Below are positions 18,158 through 25,671 of a DNA stretch of 64,000 nt, in pieces. The stretch covers positions 62,001-126,000 of the forward strand of contig NZ_CP064357.1 in the NCBI RefSeq assembly GCF_018141545.1, given 5' to 3'. The translations under genes and the position numbers were made by a program. The notes below the pieces were generated by a model. That model made no database searches and was not told the origin of the DNA. It saw nothing but the letters and a program-made list of their open reading frames with translations. Numbering within the stretch: the stretch's first letter is position 1; each line of letters opens with the position of its first letter. The DNA comes from Miltoncostaea oceani. GTDB lineage: Bacteria; Actinomycetota; Thermoleophilia; Miltoncostaeales; Miltoncostaeaceae.

Positions 18158-18808
18158 TCAGGTCGCGGCCGGTAGGGCGAGCGGGCGCTCGGTGAGAGCT
18201 TCCAGCAGTCCGAGACGACTCAGTGATGAGGGGGACGGGTCGATGCCCTTGCCCCAGGCATCGCAACGGCGCAGCAGGCAGAGATCAGGGCCGAGTGGCC
18301 CGAGACGCTTCAGCAGGCTGAACACTTCGGCCTCCGAACGCTCGCGCGGCATGTGCCAGCGGATGAGCGTTCGGATCTCCTCGGCCTCTCGCGCTCCCAC
18401 CCCGAGGCGCTGGAGGACCGCGCCGGCGATCTCGGCACCGACGACTTCGTGGCTCGGGATCGCACCGTCAGGCGAGCCGCCGTAGTGGTAGTAGCCGTCA
18501 GTCCCCAGGTAGGCGGCACCTGGCTTGCCGATGTCGTGCAGCAGCGCGGCGAAGCGGACGCGCATCGAAGCGCGCTGGGCGACGGCCCGGTCGAGGACAC
18601 GGAACATGTGTTCGTCCAGTGTCAGGCAGTGGTGGATCGTGCGCTGCCGGTAGCCCAGGCAAGGGGCGAGCTCCGGCAGCAACCTGATGAGCACCTGTGA
18701 GTCACGGGCCTCCCGGATGAGCCGGCCTGCCGCGGGCGATCTGAGCATCTCCTCAAGGGCGCGGCGATCGCCCTGGCAATCGGGTTCCGGTGATCGTTCG
18801 CGACTCAT
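18158..18808 (-). CDS. HD-domain phosphohydrolase
   Basis: 216 residues. The HD domain resembles the one attached to bacterial CCA-adding and HD-Pnk enzymes: HHCLTLDEHMFRVLD, FAALLHDIGKPG, PSHEVVGAEIAG and LIRWHMP supply the metal ligands. Such domains remove 2',3'-cyclic or terminal phosphates from RNA or nucleotides. No nucleotidyltransferase domain is attached. The HD core is related to that of the 56640 gene. Start at ATG 18808. Confidence 0.75.
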   Translation of the reverse strand: MSRERSPEPDCQGDRRALEEMLRSPAAGRLIREARDSQVLIRLLPELAPCLGYRQRTIHHCLTLDEHMFRVLDRAVAQRASMRVRFAALLHDIGKPGAAYLGTDGYYHYGGSPDGAIPSHEVVGAEIAGAVLQRLGVGAREAEEIRTLIRWHMPRERSEAEVFSLLKRLGPLGPDLCLLRRCDAWGKGIDPSPSSLSRLGLLEALTERPLALPAAT

Positions 18809-18941
18809 CTCCCGTGACGCTAGGGGCGTTCTGGGGCGGGGTGCGGACTCTTCGAGTGGGGAGTTCCGACGAGTCAGGCGAAGCGCGAAAAAGGGCCTAC
18901 GTTCGTGGCGTCTGCATCAATCCGACCCAAGGGAAACCCGC

Positions 18942-19115
18942 ATGTCCACCGACCTCCTGACCAGCCCCGAAGAGCAGCTCGAGCGCGCGACCAGCGACTA
19001 CCTGGCCGTCTCGCGGGGCCGGAGCCTCTTCTCGTCCGACTCCGATCACGCTCGTGCAGAGGAGGCCGCCTGGCAGCGGCTGGTCTCGGCGCAGGCCGAG
19101 GTCGCCGCGGCCTAG
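18942..19115 (+). CDS. Small acidic protein (57 residues)
   Basis: ATG 18942 preceded by AAGGGA. The product is a helical, acidic 57-residue protein with the pattern LERATSDYLAVSRG and ending AQAEVAAA. A strong hairpin follows nine bases after the stop, which supports a real transcription unit. Function unknown. Confidence 0.55.
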   Translation: MSTDLLTSPEEQLERATSDYLAVSRGRSLFSSDSDHARAEEAAWQRLVSAQAEVAAA

Positions 19116-19123
19116 GGGCCTTG

Positions 19124-19154
19124 GTGCCGGGTCACCACTAGGGTGGCCCGGCAC
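19124..19154 (+). terminator. Intrinsic terminator-like hairpin
   Basis: GTGCCGGGTCACC (19124-19136) pairs with GGTGGCCCGGCAC (19142-19154) over 13 bases with one G-T pair and a five-base loop. Located right after the small gene at 18942. Confidence 0.7.
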
Positions 19155-19357
19155 TTGTAGGAGTGTCCCCGGATGAGGTATGTGCGGCACTGTCACTTGC
19201 GCCCGCGCAGTTCTCATCCGACCGTCGGATGTTTGAGAATTGACCCGTCAGCGCGGCGGTCCGGTGGCATGTCCCCATTGACATCCGCAAGCGCGCGCAG
19301 CAACATGAGTGCGCAGTACGGTCACTTCTGGTCATCGGGCGTGGAAGGGAACATTGC

Positions 19358-19828
19358 TTGTCCAAAGCTGATGAGGTCTACAAGCGGGTGAAGGAGATCG
19401 AGGCCGAGAGCCCCGAGATGAGTCGGCCTCAGATCTTCGCGAAGATCCAGGAGGAGAGCGGTATGAACGTCGCCGCTGTCTCCGCCAACTTCTACCGCGC
19501 GCAGCGATCGGACCCGAGCGCGCCGAAGCGGAGCACGGGCAGCCGGAAGGCACCCGCCGCCGCGAAGGCCGCCCCGGCCGAGCCCGCCACGTCAAGCGCA
19601 GCGCCTGCCCGTCGGTCCCCGGCCGGACGCAAGGCCGCTTCCAGCCGCGGCCCTGCGCGCAAGTCCCGGGCCTCCTCCGCATCACGCGGCGGTGGCGCTG
19701 GAACCCCGGCCTCGTTGCGAGCGGCGATCGAGTCGATCACGCGCGTCGCCGAGGAGAACGTGGCTCTGCGAGCTCAGGTCACCGAGCTCGAGGGCAAGCT
19801 GGCCAACGCCCGGGGCGCCCTCAAGTAG
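19358..19828 (+). CDS. Basic DNA-binding-like protein with coiled-coil end
   Basis: TTG start with GGAAGGGAACA upstream. Residues 1-50 form helices with a possible HTH (SRPQIFAKIQEESGMNVAAV). Residues 50-115 are a Lys/Arg/Ala/Ser/Pro-rich linker like those of actinobacterial histone-like proteins. The last 40 residues (LRAAIESITRVAEENVALRA) form a heptad-like coiled coil. Probably a nucleoid-associated or DNA-bridging protein; this is inferred from composition only. Confidence 0.65.
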   Translation: MSKADEVYKRVKEIEAESPEMSRPQIFAKIQEESGMNVAAVSANFYRAQRSDPSAPKRSTGSRKAPAAAKAAPAEPATSSAAPARRSPAGRKAASSRGPARKSRASSASRGGGAGTPASLRAAIESITRVAEENVALRAQVTELEGKLANARGALK

Positions 19829-19846
19829 GCACCCCGGTCGCTCTTC

Positions 19847-22123
19847 TCAGGCGCCGATGCGATTCGGTCGGCGCCTGAGTCGGGCACGTCTCGCGCGCTT
19901 GCCGGCGCGAGGGCGCATCGACCAGAGACTGCCCATGAGCACACGGGCTGCGTCTCTGAGGTCGGCGCGAGAGGCCGTCCGGCCCTCACGGGCTCGAGAG
20001 GGGGCCGGAGCGGACAGGCTGCTCTCAGCCTCCGAGACGGCGCGCGGCGCTGGCACGTCCGCGGCGATCGGCACGACCTCGACAGGCGCCGGCTGCTCGG
20101 CCGACTGACGCCACCGCGGGCTGCGCTCGAGCGCCGTTGCGGGCAGGTCAGCCATCAGCTCGTCGAGCTCCGCCCGCCCGAGCTGCTCGCCCGCGAGGAG
20201 CGCGACGGCGAGGGCGTCGAGCGCACCCGAGTGGGCCTGCAGGAGTGCGTAGGCGTCGAGGTATGCGTGCTCGGCCATCCGGGCCACTTCGACATCGATC
20301 TGCTGACGGGTGGTATCGGCGGTGCTGTAGGGGCCATTCGCCATCCCGGTGATCAGCTGACCGACCAGCTCGGAGAAGCCGAAGCGTTCGATCGCCGTGC
20401 GCGCCATCGTGTTGACCTGCTCGAGGTCGTTGGCGGCGCCGCTCGAGATGTTCGAGAAGCGCAACTGCTCGGCGGCGCGTCCGGCCATGGCGACGACCAT
20501 CTTCTCGTGGAGCTGCTGGGGGGAGAACAGCGATGAGTCCTCCGAGCCGAACATGGCGAGGCCGGCGGTCGCGCCTCGCGCGCTGATCGAGACCCGCTGG
20601 GTCTTCGGGTGGGTGACGCAGAGCTCAGCAGCGAGGGCGTGTCCAGCCTCGTGCCAGGCGATCCGCTCGATCTCACCCTCGGCGAGGGCGCGGTCCTTAC
20701 GTCGCGGTCCGGCGATCGAGCGCAGCATCCCCTCCTCGAGGTCGGCGAGGGTGATCCGGTCCCGGTCATCGCGCGCGGCCATGATCGCGGCCTCGTTGAC
20801 GAGCTGGGCCAGGTCGGCGCCCGAGAAGCCCCCGGTGTACGAGGCGATCTTCTCGAGGTCGGCCGTGTCCTCCATCGGCATACCCTTGGCGTGGACTCCG
20901 AGGATCTCGAGGCGGCCCTTCTCGGCGGGGAGTGGCACGTTGACGTGGCGGTCGAACCGCCCCGGCCGCGTCAGCGCCTTGTCCAGGATGTCGATCCGGT
21001 TGGTCGCGGCGATCACGATGATCCGGTCGCGGGTGCCGAAGCCGTCGAGCTCGACCAGGAGGGCGTTGAGCGTTCCCTCCCGCTCGCTGTCACCCTGGTT
21101 GCCCGAGCCGCCGCCGGCGCGGGCCCGCCCGATGGCGTCGATCTCGTCCATGAAGATGACGGCGCCCTCGGCGTGCTCGCGGGCCTTGGCGAAGAGGTCT
21201 CGGACCCGTGAGGAGCCGACGCCGACGTAGGTGTCGACGAAGTCGGACCCCGACATCGCGTAGAACGGCACCCCGGCCTCGCCGGCGACTGCCTTGGCGA
21301 GGAGGGTCTTGCCGGTCCCGGGAGGCCCCTGGAGGATGACCCCGCGGGGCATCTTGGCGCCGACCCGGGTGAACTTGACGGGGTTGCTGAGGAAGCTGAC
21401 GGTCTCGGACAGCTCCTCGACGCACTCGTCGCAGCCGGCGACGTCGCTGAAACGCACCTCGGGAGGCGCGGCGAGGGCGGTCTTGGAGATCTTGCCGTGC
21501 CCGGCCATCCGACCGCCACCGCCGCCGCCGCCACGGAAGCGACGGATCAGGACGATGCTGATCAGGAAGAAGGCGCCGATGGCGGCGAAGATCAACGGGG
21601 TGATGAGATACCGGGTCCAGCCGGTCGGGCCGCTGGACTGCCCGCTCTCGTTGTCGCCGGCGCTCGGCGGAGTGACCGTGACGACTCCGTTCTGGGTGAG
21701 GAACTCGTCGAGGCCGTAGACGGTGGGGAGCTTGTCGTCGCCGGTCCGCGCGGCGCCGTTGGCCACCGCGAACTCCGAGCCGACCTGAGGATCCGGGATC
21801 TGCGCGGAGGCGAGCTTGCCCTCCTCGTCGCGGGCCACGATCCACTCGCGTGCCCGGTCGATCGCAACGACGTTGACCCGGTCCAGGCGGATCGCCTCGA
21901 CCATGCCGGGGTAGCCGATGTCGGGAGCCGAGCCGCCGTTGGAGAAGACGTTCACCAGGGACAGCGGGGCGGTGGGCTCTGCGTCCTGGGAGAGGGCCAT
22001 CGAGGGCAGGGCCATCAGAGCGCCCAGCGACACTGCGATGCGGAGGAGGGTCGATCGATGAGTGGTCACGGGTGTGAGTCTCTCAATCGCGTCTTCGTGA
22101 TTGGGGAGATTTCCTCTCCGCAT
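19847..22123 (-). CDS. ftsH: FtsH-type membrane AAA+ zinc protease
   Basis: 758 residues from ATG 22123, three bases after AGGAGG (close, but the best site). Two membrane helices (26-44 and 173-194) flank a 125-residue periplasmic-side domain. Then a Gly run and the AAA module: Walker A GPPGTGKT (266-273), Walker B VIFMDEID (322-329), and second region of homology ATNRIDILD...RPGRFDR. The peptidase domain has HEAGH (491-495) and a later Asp ligand (AANDLEQ). All key residues are intact. FtsH degrades membrane and short-lived soluble proteins. Divergent from a SecY paralogue across an unusual repeat region, so it may guard that translocon. Possibly a second copy of ftsH in the genome. Confidence 0.9.
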   Translation of the reverse strand: MRRGNLPNHEDAIERLTPVTTHRSTLLRIAVSLGALMALPSMALSQDAEPTAPLSLVNVFSNGGSAPDIGYPGMVEAIRLDRVNVVAIDRAREWIVARDEEGKLASAQIPDPQVGSEFAVANGAARTGDDKLPTVYGLDEFLTQNGVVTVTPPSAGDNESGQSSGPTGWTRYLITPLIFAAIGAFFLISIVLIRRFRGGGGGGGRMAGHGKISKTALAAPPEVRFSDVAGCDECVEELSETVSFLSNPVKFTRVGAKMPRGVILQGPPGTGKTLLAKAVAGEAGVPFYAMSGSDFVDTYVGVGSSRVRDLFAKAREHAEGAVIFMDEIDAIGRARAGGGSGNQGDSEREGTLNALLVELDGFGTRDRIIVIAATNRIDILDKALTRPGRFDRHVNVPLPAEKGRLEILGVHAKGMPMEDTADLEKIASYTGGFSGADLAQLVNEAAIMAARDDRDRITLADLEEGMLRSIAGPRRKDRALAEGEIERIAWHEAGHALAAELCVTHPKTQRVSISARGATAGLAMFGSEDSSLFSPQQLHEKMVVAMAGRAAEQLRFSNISSGAANDLEQVNTMARTAIERFGFSELVGQLITGMANGPYSTADTTRQQIDVEVARMAEHAYLDAYALLQAHSGALDALAVALLAGEQLGRAELDELMADLPATALERSPRWRQSAEQPAPVEVVPIAADVPAPRAVSEAESSLSAPAPSRAREGRTASRADLRDAARVLMGSLWSMRPRAGKRARRARLRRRPNRIGA

Positions 22124-22133
22124 CAGCCTCCTG

Positions 22134-22192
22134 GGGGGAGGGGGCAATTTTTGACCCCCCTGCCGCAGGGGGAGGGGGCAATTTTTGACCCC
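22134..22192 (-). repeat. Two identical 25-base repeats upstream of ftsH
   Basis: Identical copies at 22134-22158 and 22168-22192, each with a G-run block, CAATTTTTGACCCC and C-runs. The first copy ends about ten bases from the ftsH start and overlaps its leader. Between them CCCCCTG-CCG-CAGGGGG can form a hairpin. G-runs on one strand could also form a quadruplex. Likely control elements of ftsH at DNA or RNA level. Confidence 0.75.
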
Positions 22193-22272
22193 ACAAAAGA
22201 AAGAGTGACTAACTAGGTCTTCTTGGAGGAGAGGAAGAGCTAGGTCAGAGAGATCACTGAGACACAGGAATA

Positions 22273-22329
22273 GTGGACTAGGGGGATAGGCCCTAGTGGA
22301 CTAGGGGGATAGGCCCTAGTGGACTAGGG
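22273..22329 (+). repeat. Tandem 23-base repeats with internal dyad upstream of secY-like gene
   Basis: Two perfect 23-base units (22273-22295, 22296-22318) and an 11-base partial third. Across each unit junction the dyad CTAGGG-N7-CCCTAG is formed, a typical operator symmetry. The array ends about 55 bases before the SecY start, so a regulator or the promoter could be there. Confidence 0.8.
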
Positions 22330-22385
22330 CGCGCGCGAGAAGAGGATCCGACGAGGGTGGCGCCGGCGCGGCTAGCGTCGCCGTC

Positions 22386-23573
22386 ATGGCGAGGCGACCC
22401 ATCTCCGAAGGCATCCGCCTCCGCAACCGGATCCTGATCACCCTCGCGCTCCTGCTTGCCTACCGTCTGCTCGCCCACGTGCCGGCTCCCGGGGTGAACG
22501 ATCAGTTGAGTGCGGCATCCACCGATGCGCTCCTCAGGGCAGCGGGCCTCTTCGGGGGTTCCGCCGCCGGTGTCGTCTCGATCGTCGCGCTCGGAGTCGG
22601 CCCCCTCGTCCTGTCAGCGATCGCCTACCAGGTGGCCGAGCGGGTGATCCCCTATCTCTCCCAACTGCGCGACTCGGGCGCTGACGACAAGCGCAACCGC
22701 GTCAAGCGGTTGCTGGCCTGCGTCATCGCTCTTGGTCAGGCGGCGACGCTCGCCTCGAACCTCAGCGGGCCGGAGGCGACGGATTACCTGCTCGTGACGC
22801 TGTCGTTGTTCGCCGGCGCGGTGGTGGTGGTCTGGTGCGCCGACCGCATCAGCCAGAACGGGATCGGCCAAGGAACCTCGCTGCTGATCGTGGCCTCGCT
22901 CCTGCCGATGCTCACCGGCCAGTTCTCCTCCTGGTCCTCATCGGGGCCCGCGGCGATCCTCACCGGCAGCCTCGTCGTCGGCGTCGTGATCCTGGTGATC
23001 CTCGGCCTGAGCCTCCACCAGCTGCGCCTCCCGGTCATGCTGGCCGGCGGCCGGACCTCGGCGTCGGCCAGCTACCTGCCGATCGGCTTCATCCTCTCGG
23101 GGGTGACGCCGGTGATCTTCGCGGTCGCGGTCCTCAGCGCGCCGGCGACGTTCATCCCCATGCTCGGCCTCGACGCCTCCGCTCTGGATGTCATCGCGCC
23201 GACGAGCTGGGGTGGCCTCGCCCTCACCGCGGTCCTCGTCGGCTTCTTCAGCATCACCTACGCCCGCTTCGTCTTCGACCCTTGGCAGGTGGCTGCAGCC
23301 CTCGCCCGCTCGGGCGCCTTCATCCCGGGCCACGCCCCCGGGCCCGCGACGGCCGAGCTGATCGCCGCCAGCGCGAGCCGGAACGTCTATGTCGGCGCCG
23401 GAGCTCTCGCCGGGCTCTCCATCGCTCCTCGCGTCCTCGGTGAGCTCGTGCCCGCCCTACCGCAGATGCCCGCGGGGACGCTCCTGCTGATCGTGGTGGG
23501 TGTCGGCATCAGCGTCGGCTCGAGGCTCCTCGCCGAGATCTCCACCCTCAAGGACCGGTCGGCCGTCGCCTGA
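22386..23573 (+). CDS. Divergent SecY translocon paralogue
   Basis: 395 residues, about ten membrane helices. SecY landmarks are visible: RNRILITLALLLAYRL at the start, SQNGIGQGTSLLI after the fifth helix, LPIGFILSGVTPVIFA, and ARSGAFIPGHAPGPATAELI near helix nine. It is shorter than the usual 430-440 residues, and loops that normally contact the ribosome or SecA are reduced. No SecE, SecG or SecA gene accompanies it and no ribosomal protein operon is near, so it is not the housekeeping copy. Possibly an accessory or regulatory translocon subunit. Paired divergently with ftsH. Confidence 0.85.
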   Translation: MARRPISEGIRLRNRILITLALLLAYRLLAHVPAPGVNDQLSAASTDALLRAAGLFGGSAAGVVSIVALGVGPLVLSAIAYQVAERVIPYLSQLRDSGADDKRNRVKRLLACVIALGQAATLASNLSGPEATDYLLVTLSLFAGAVVVVWCADRISQNGIGQGTSLLIVASLLPMLTGQFSSWSSSGPAAILTGSLVVGVVILVILGLSLHQLRLPVMLAGGRTSASASYLPIGFILSGVTPVIFAVAVLSAPATFIPMLGLDASALDVIAPTSWGGLALTAVLVGFFSITYARFVFDPWQVAAALARSGAFIPGHAPGPATAELIAASASRNVYVGAGALAGLSIAPRVLGELVPALPQMPAGTLLLIVVGVGISVGSRLLAEISTLKDRSAVA

Positions 23574-23637
23574 GAGGCTCGGGACTCGGATGCGAGCCTC
23601 GAGCAACGCCCACTGCTCCGCTGGCAGTGTCGGCGAC

Positions 23638-23841
23638 ATGAGCTCACCCATCCGCGCCCTCACACCTGGGACCATCGTCGAGATCACGGACCCGCTCCCC
23701 GGCTCGACCCTGGCGCCCGGCACGCGCGGGGTCTTCATGCGCGAGTCGTTCGGGCCCGGTGGCGCTCTCCTGAAGGTCCGCGGCGAGGACGGGGACACCG
23801 ACCCGGTCCTGATCGAGCTGAGTCGCCTTCGGTTGGTCTGA
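23638..23841 (+). CDS. Small SH3-like protein
   Basis: 67 residues from ATG 23638. The sequence LTPGTIVEITDPLPGSTLAP and a later VLIELSRLRLV suggest a five-stranded SH3/KOW-like barrel. An in-frame ATG at 23590 would add 16 residues of poor quality. No ribosome site stands out. Function unknown; same strand as the next two genes. Confidence 0.5.
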   Translation: MSSPIRALTPGTIVEITDPLPGSTLAPGTRGVFMRESFGPGGALLKVRGEDGDTDPVLIELSRLRLV

Positions 23842-23931
23842 GCGGCCGGTCTCTCGGCTGAATGTCGCGCTCTCACACGTAAGCAGGAGAAACGCCCGGA
23901 TGCCGGACAGCGGTCAGTACGGTTGCGCTCG

Positions 23932-24459
23932 ATGTCAGTCCCAGCCAGCGAGACAGGCGCGGCGCCCGCCGATGAACAGGGGCGCTGCTCGACCTGCCAC
24001 TACATCCGCAGCTTCTCGACGCCGCTGCGGGCGATGTACTTCTGCCGGGCCCGTCGCACTGAGATGACGGTTCCCCAGAAGGACGCGGTCCGCGACTGCT
24101 CACTCTGGCGTCTGTTCACCCCTCGAGCCATGAGTGCCAGGGCGCGCGAGTTCAGCGCAAGCGGTGAGATGGCCAGCGACCTGATGCGGCTCGAGGAGCA
24201 GATGTTCCAGAAGCTCGCCCAGTCCCTCGGCCGGCACGGTGCCGACCTGAAGACGCTGATGCTGCTCGCCTATCCGTCCATCACATCCGCGGACCAGATC
24301 TCCTGGCTCGACGAGCTCGGGCTGGAGCGCACGCCCGCACCTCTGGCTGACCTGGTCCCGGTCCTGATCCACCTTCGCTACGAGGAGCTCATCCCGTTCC
24401 TCGAGCCATTCATCGTCCGCGAGTCCGCGGCACAAACAGAGGAGTCCGCGGGTGCTTGA
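23932..24459 (+). CDS. Unknown protein with N-terminal Cys cluster
   Basis: Probable start ATG 23932 (another at 23923). The first 65 residues hold CSTCHYIRSF, YFCRARR and VRDCSLW, a possible zinc or iron-sulfur site. The rest is helical (EEQMFQKLAQSLGRHGADLK, LVPVLIHLRYEELIPFLEPF). The stop overlaps the start of the CarD-like gene by eight bases, so the two are probably translated together and may act together. Confidence 0.65.
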   Translation: MSVPASETGAAPADEQGRCSTCHYIRSFSTPLRAMYFCRARRTEMTVPQKDAVRDCSLWRLFTPRAMSARAREFSASGEMASDLMRLEEQMFQKLAQSLGRHGADLKTLMLLAYPSITSADQISWLDELGLERTPAPLADLVPVLIHLRYEELIPFLEPFIVRESAAQTEESAGA

Positions 24460-25015
24460 GATCGGTAGCCACGTCAGCTATTCCACGTTCGGCCCGGGGG
24501 AGGTCGTCGATCATCGCGTCCGCCTCCACGACGGCAAGGAGACCACGTTCGCGGTGGTCGTCTTCCCGCACAAGCACCTCGAGGTCCAGCTGCCGATCGG
24601 GCTGGCAGGAGTGGCCGACCGGTTGCGGCCGATCGTCGGGGCCCGCGAGGCCCGCCGACTCCTGAAGAAGCCGGCCGCGCCGGCGCTGGTGCTCTCGAGC
24701 GTCTACGAGGAGCGCGAGAAGGCCGCCCACCGACTCCTTCGTGAGAACAACCCGGCGGCCTGGGCGGACGTCCTCTGGTCCTACGTCACCTACTTCGGGA
24801 ACGGGGGGCTGCTCGCCGTCTCCGACCGCGAGCTCGTCTCGGATTCGATCGGTCGGCTCTCCTGTGAGGCCGGGTACGCGCTCAACGAGGCGCCCGAGGT
24901 CATCTCGGCCGAGCTCTGGAAGCCGTTCGAGGCGACGCCGAAGAAGCGCCCGCGCAATCGCAAGGGGGCCGCAGCGCCTGTCGAGGGCGCCCCCGAGGCT
25001 GTCGTCGGGACCTGA
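24452..25015 (+). CDS. CarD/CdnL-like transcription regulator
   Basis: 187 residues from GTG 24452 with GAGGAG upstream. Residues 1-50 (IGSHVSYSTFGPGEVVDHRV, later HLEVQLPI) match the RNA polymerase-binding Tudor-like domain of the CarD_TRCF family. The following helical part resembles the CarD DNA-contact domain (LRPIVGAREARRLLKKP, SSVYEEREKAAHRLL). A basic tail (KKRPRNRKG) ends the protein. CarD proteins stabilise open promoter complexes. The overlap with the Cys-cluster gene is unusual for housekeeping carD and suggests an accessory copy. Confidence 0.7.
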   Translation: MLEIGSHVSYSTFGPGEVVDHRVRLHDGKETTFAVVVFPHKHLEVQLPIGLAGVADRLRPIVGAREARRLLKKPAAPALVLSSVYEEREKAAHRLLRENNPAAWADVLWSYVTYFGNGGLLAVSDRELVSDSIGRLSCEAGYALNEAPEVISAELWKPFEATPKKRPRNRKGAAAPVEGAPEAVVGT

Positions 25016-25032
25016 CCCGCGGGGAGCCGCGT

Positions 25033-25572
25033 TCAGGCAGCGTCGTCGCTGAGCACGAGCGCGGCTCCCGGCAGCGAGTCGAAGAGCGCCAACCGGTAGG
25101 CGGCGTTCCGGATGATCCAGATGTTCCGGGTGTGGATCACCGCCGACTGGGAGAGGGCCTCATCAGACTGGAGGCTCGGACAGGGCGTCGTCAGCGCGCG
25201 GGAGTGGATCCCCTCCAGGTGCTCGTCGAGTGAGTTGATCAATGTCAGCGAGGTGCGGATCCTCAGCATGATCTCGCTCCGCGCCAGGCGGGCGAGGCGC
25301 AGGGCCTCCCGGCGCTCGGCGGCGACGACCTCTGGCGGCAGGGACGGGGAGAGGCTGTAGGCGACCTGGCTGCTGTGCGGCGCCGCCGCGGCGACGAGGA
25401 TGCCGTCCTCTTCGAGATCGCGGATCGCTTGGGTTGTCCGCCTTGCCTGCACGCGGTAGCCGTAGCGGACGGAGATCGCTGTGGTCAGCTGGGCGGCAAG
25501 CCGGTCGGGAGCGATCGCGAGCTCGTGGATCAACCGCTGCTGAGCGCGCGGACGTCTGGAGAAGGTGGACAT
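25033..25572 (-). CDS. Winged-helix DNA-binding-like protein
   Basis: 179 residues from ATG 25572 (MSTFSRRPRAQQRL; a longer form from 25602 is possible). Residues 20-75 look like a winged helix: LAAQLTTAISVRYGYRVQAR, TTQAIRDLEEDGILVAA, then a wing ending VAYSLSP. A long helix follows (RREALRLARLARSEIMLRI). Probably a transcription regulator; divergent from the zinc-finger gene at 25672, its likely target. Confidence 0.6.
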   Translation of the reverse strand: MSTFSRRPRAQQRLIHELAIAPDRLAAQLTTAISVRYGYRVQARRTTQAIRDLEEDGILVAAAAPHSSQVAYSLSPSLPPEVVAAERREALRLARLARSEIMLRIRTSLTLINSLDEHLEGIHSRALTTPCPSLQSDEALSQSAVIHTRNIWIIRNAAYRLALFDSLPGAALVLSDDAA

Positions 25573-25671
25573 GGGTGTGATGATCCGGATCCTCTCTCGC
25601 ATCGAGGGCGAATCTCGCCGGGCATGAGAAGCGCCGGCCACCCGCGGGGGGCTGGCATGCTCTGTCAGTCG

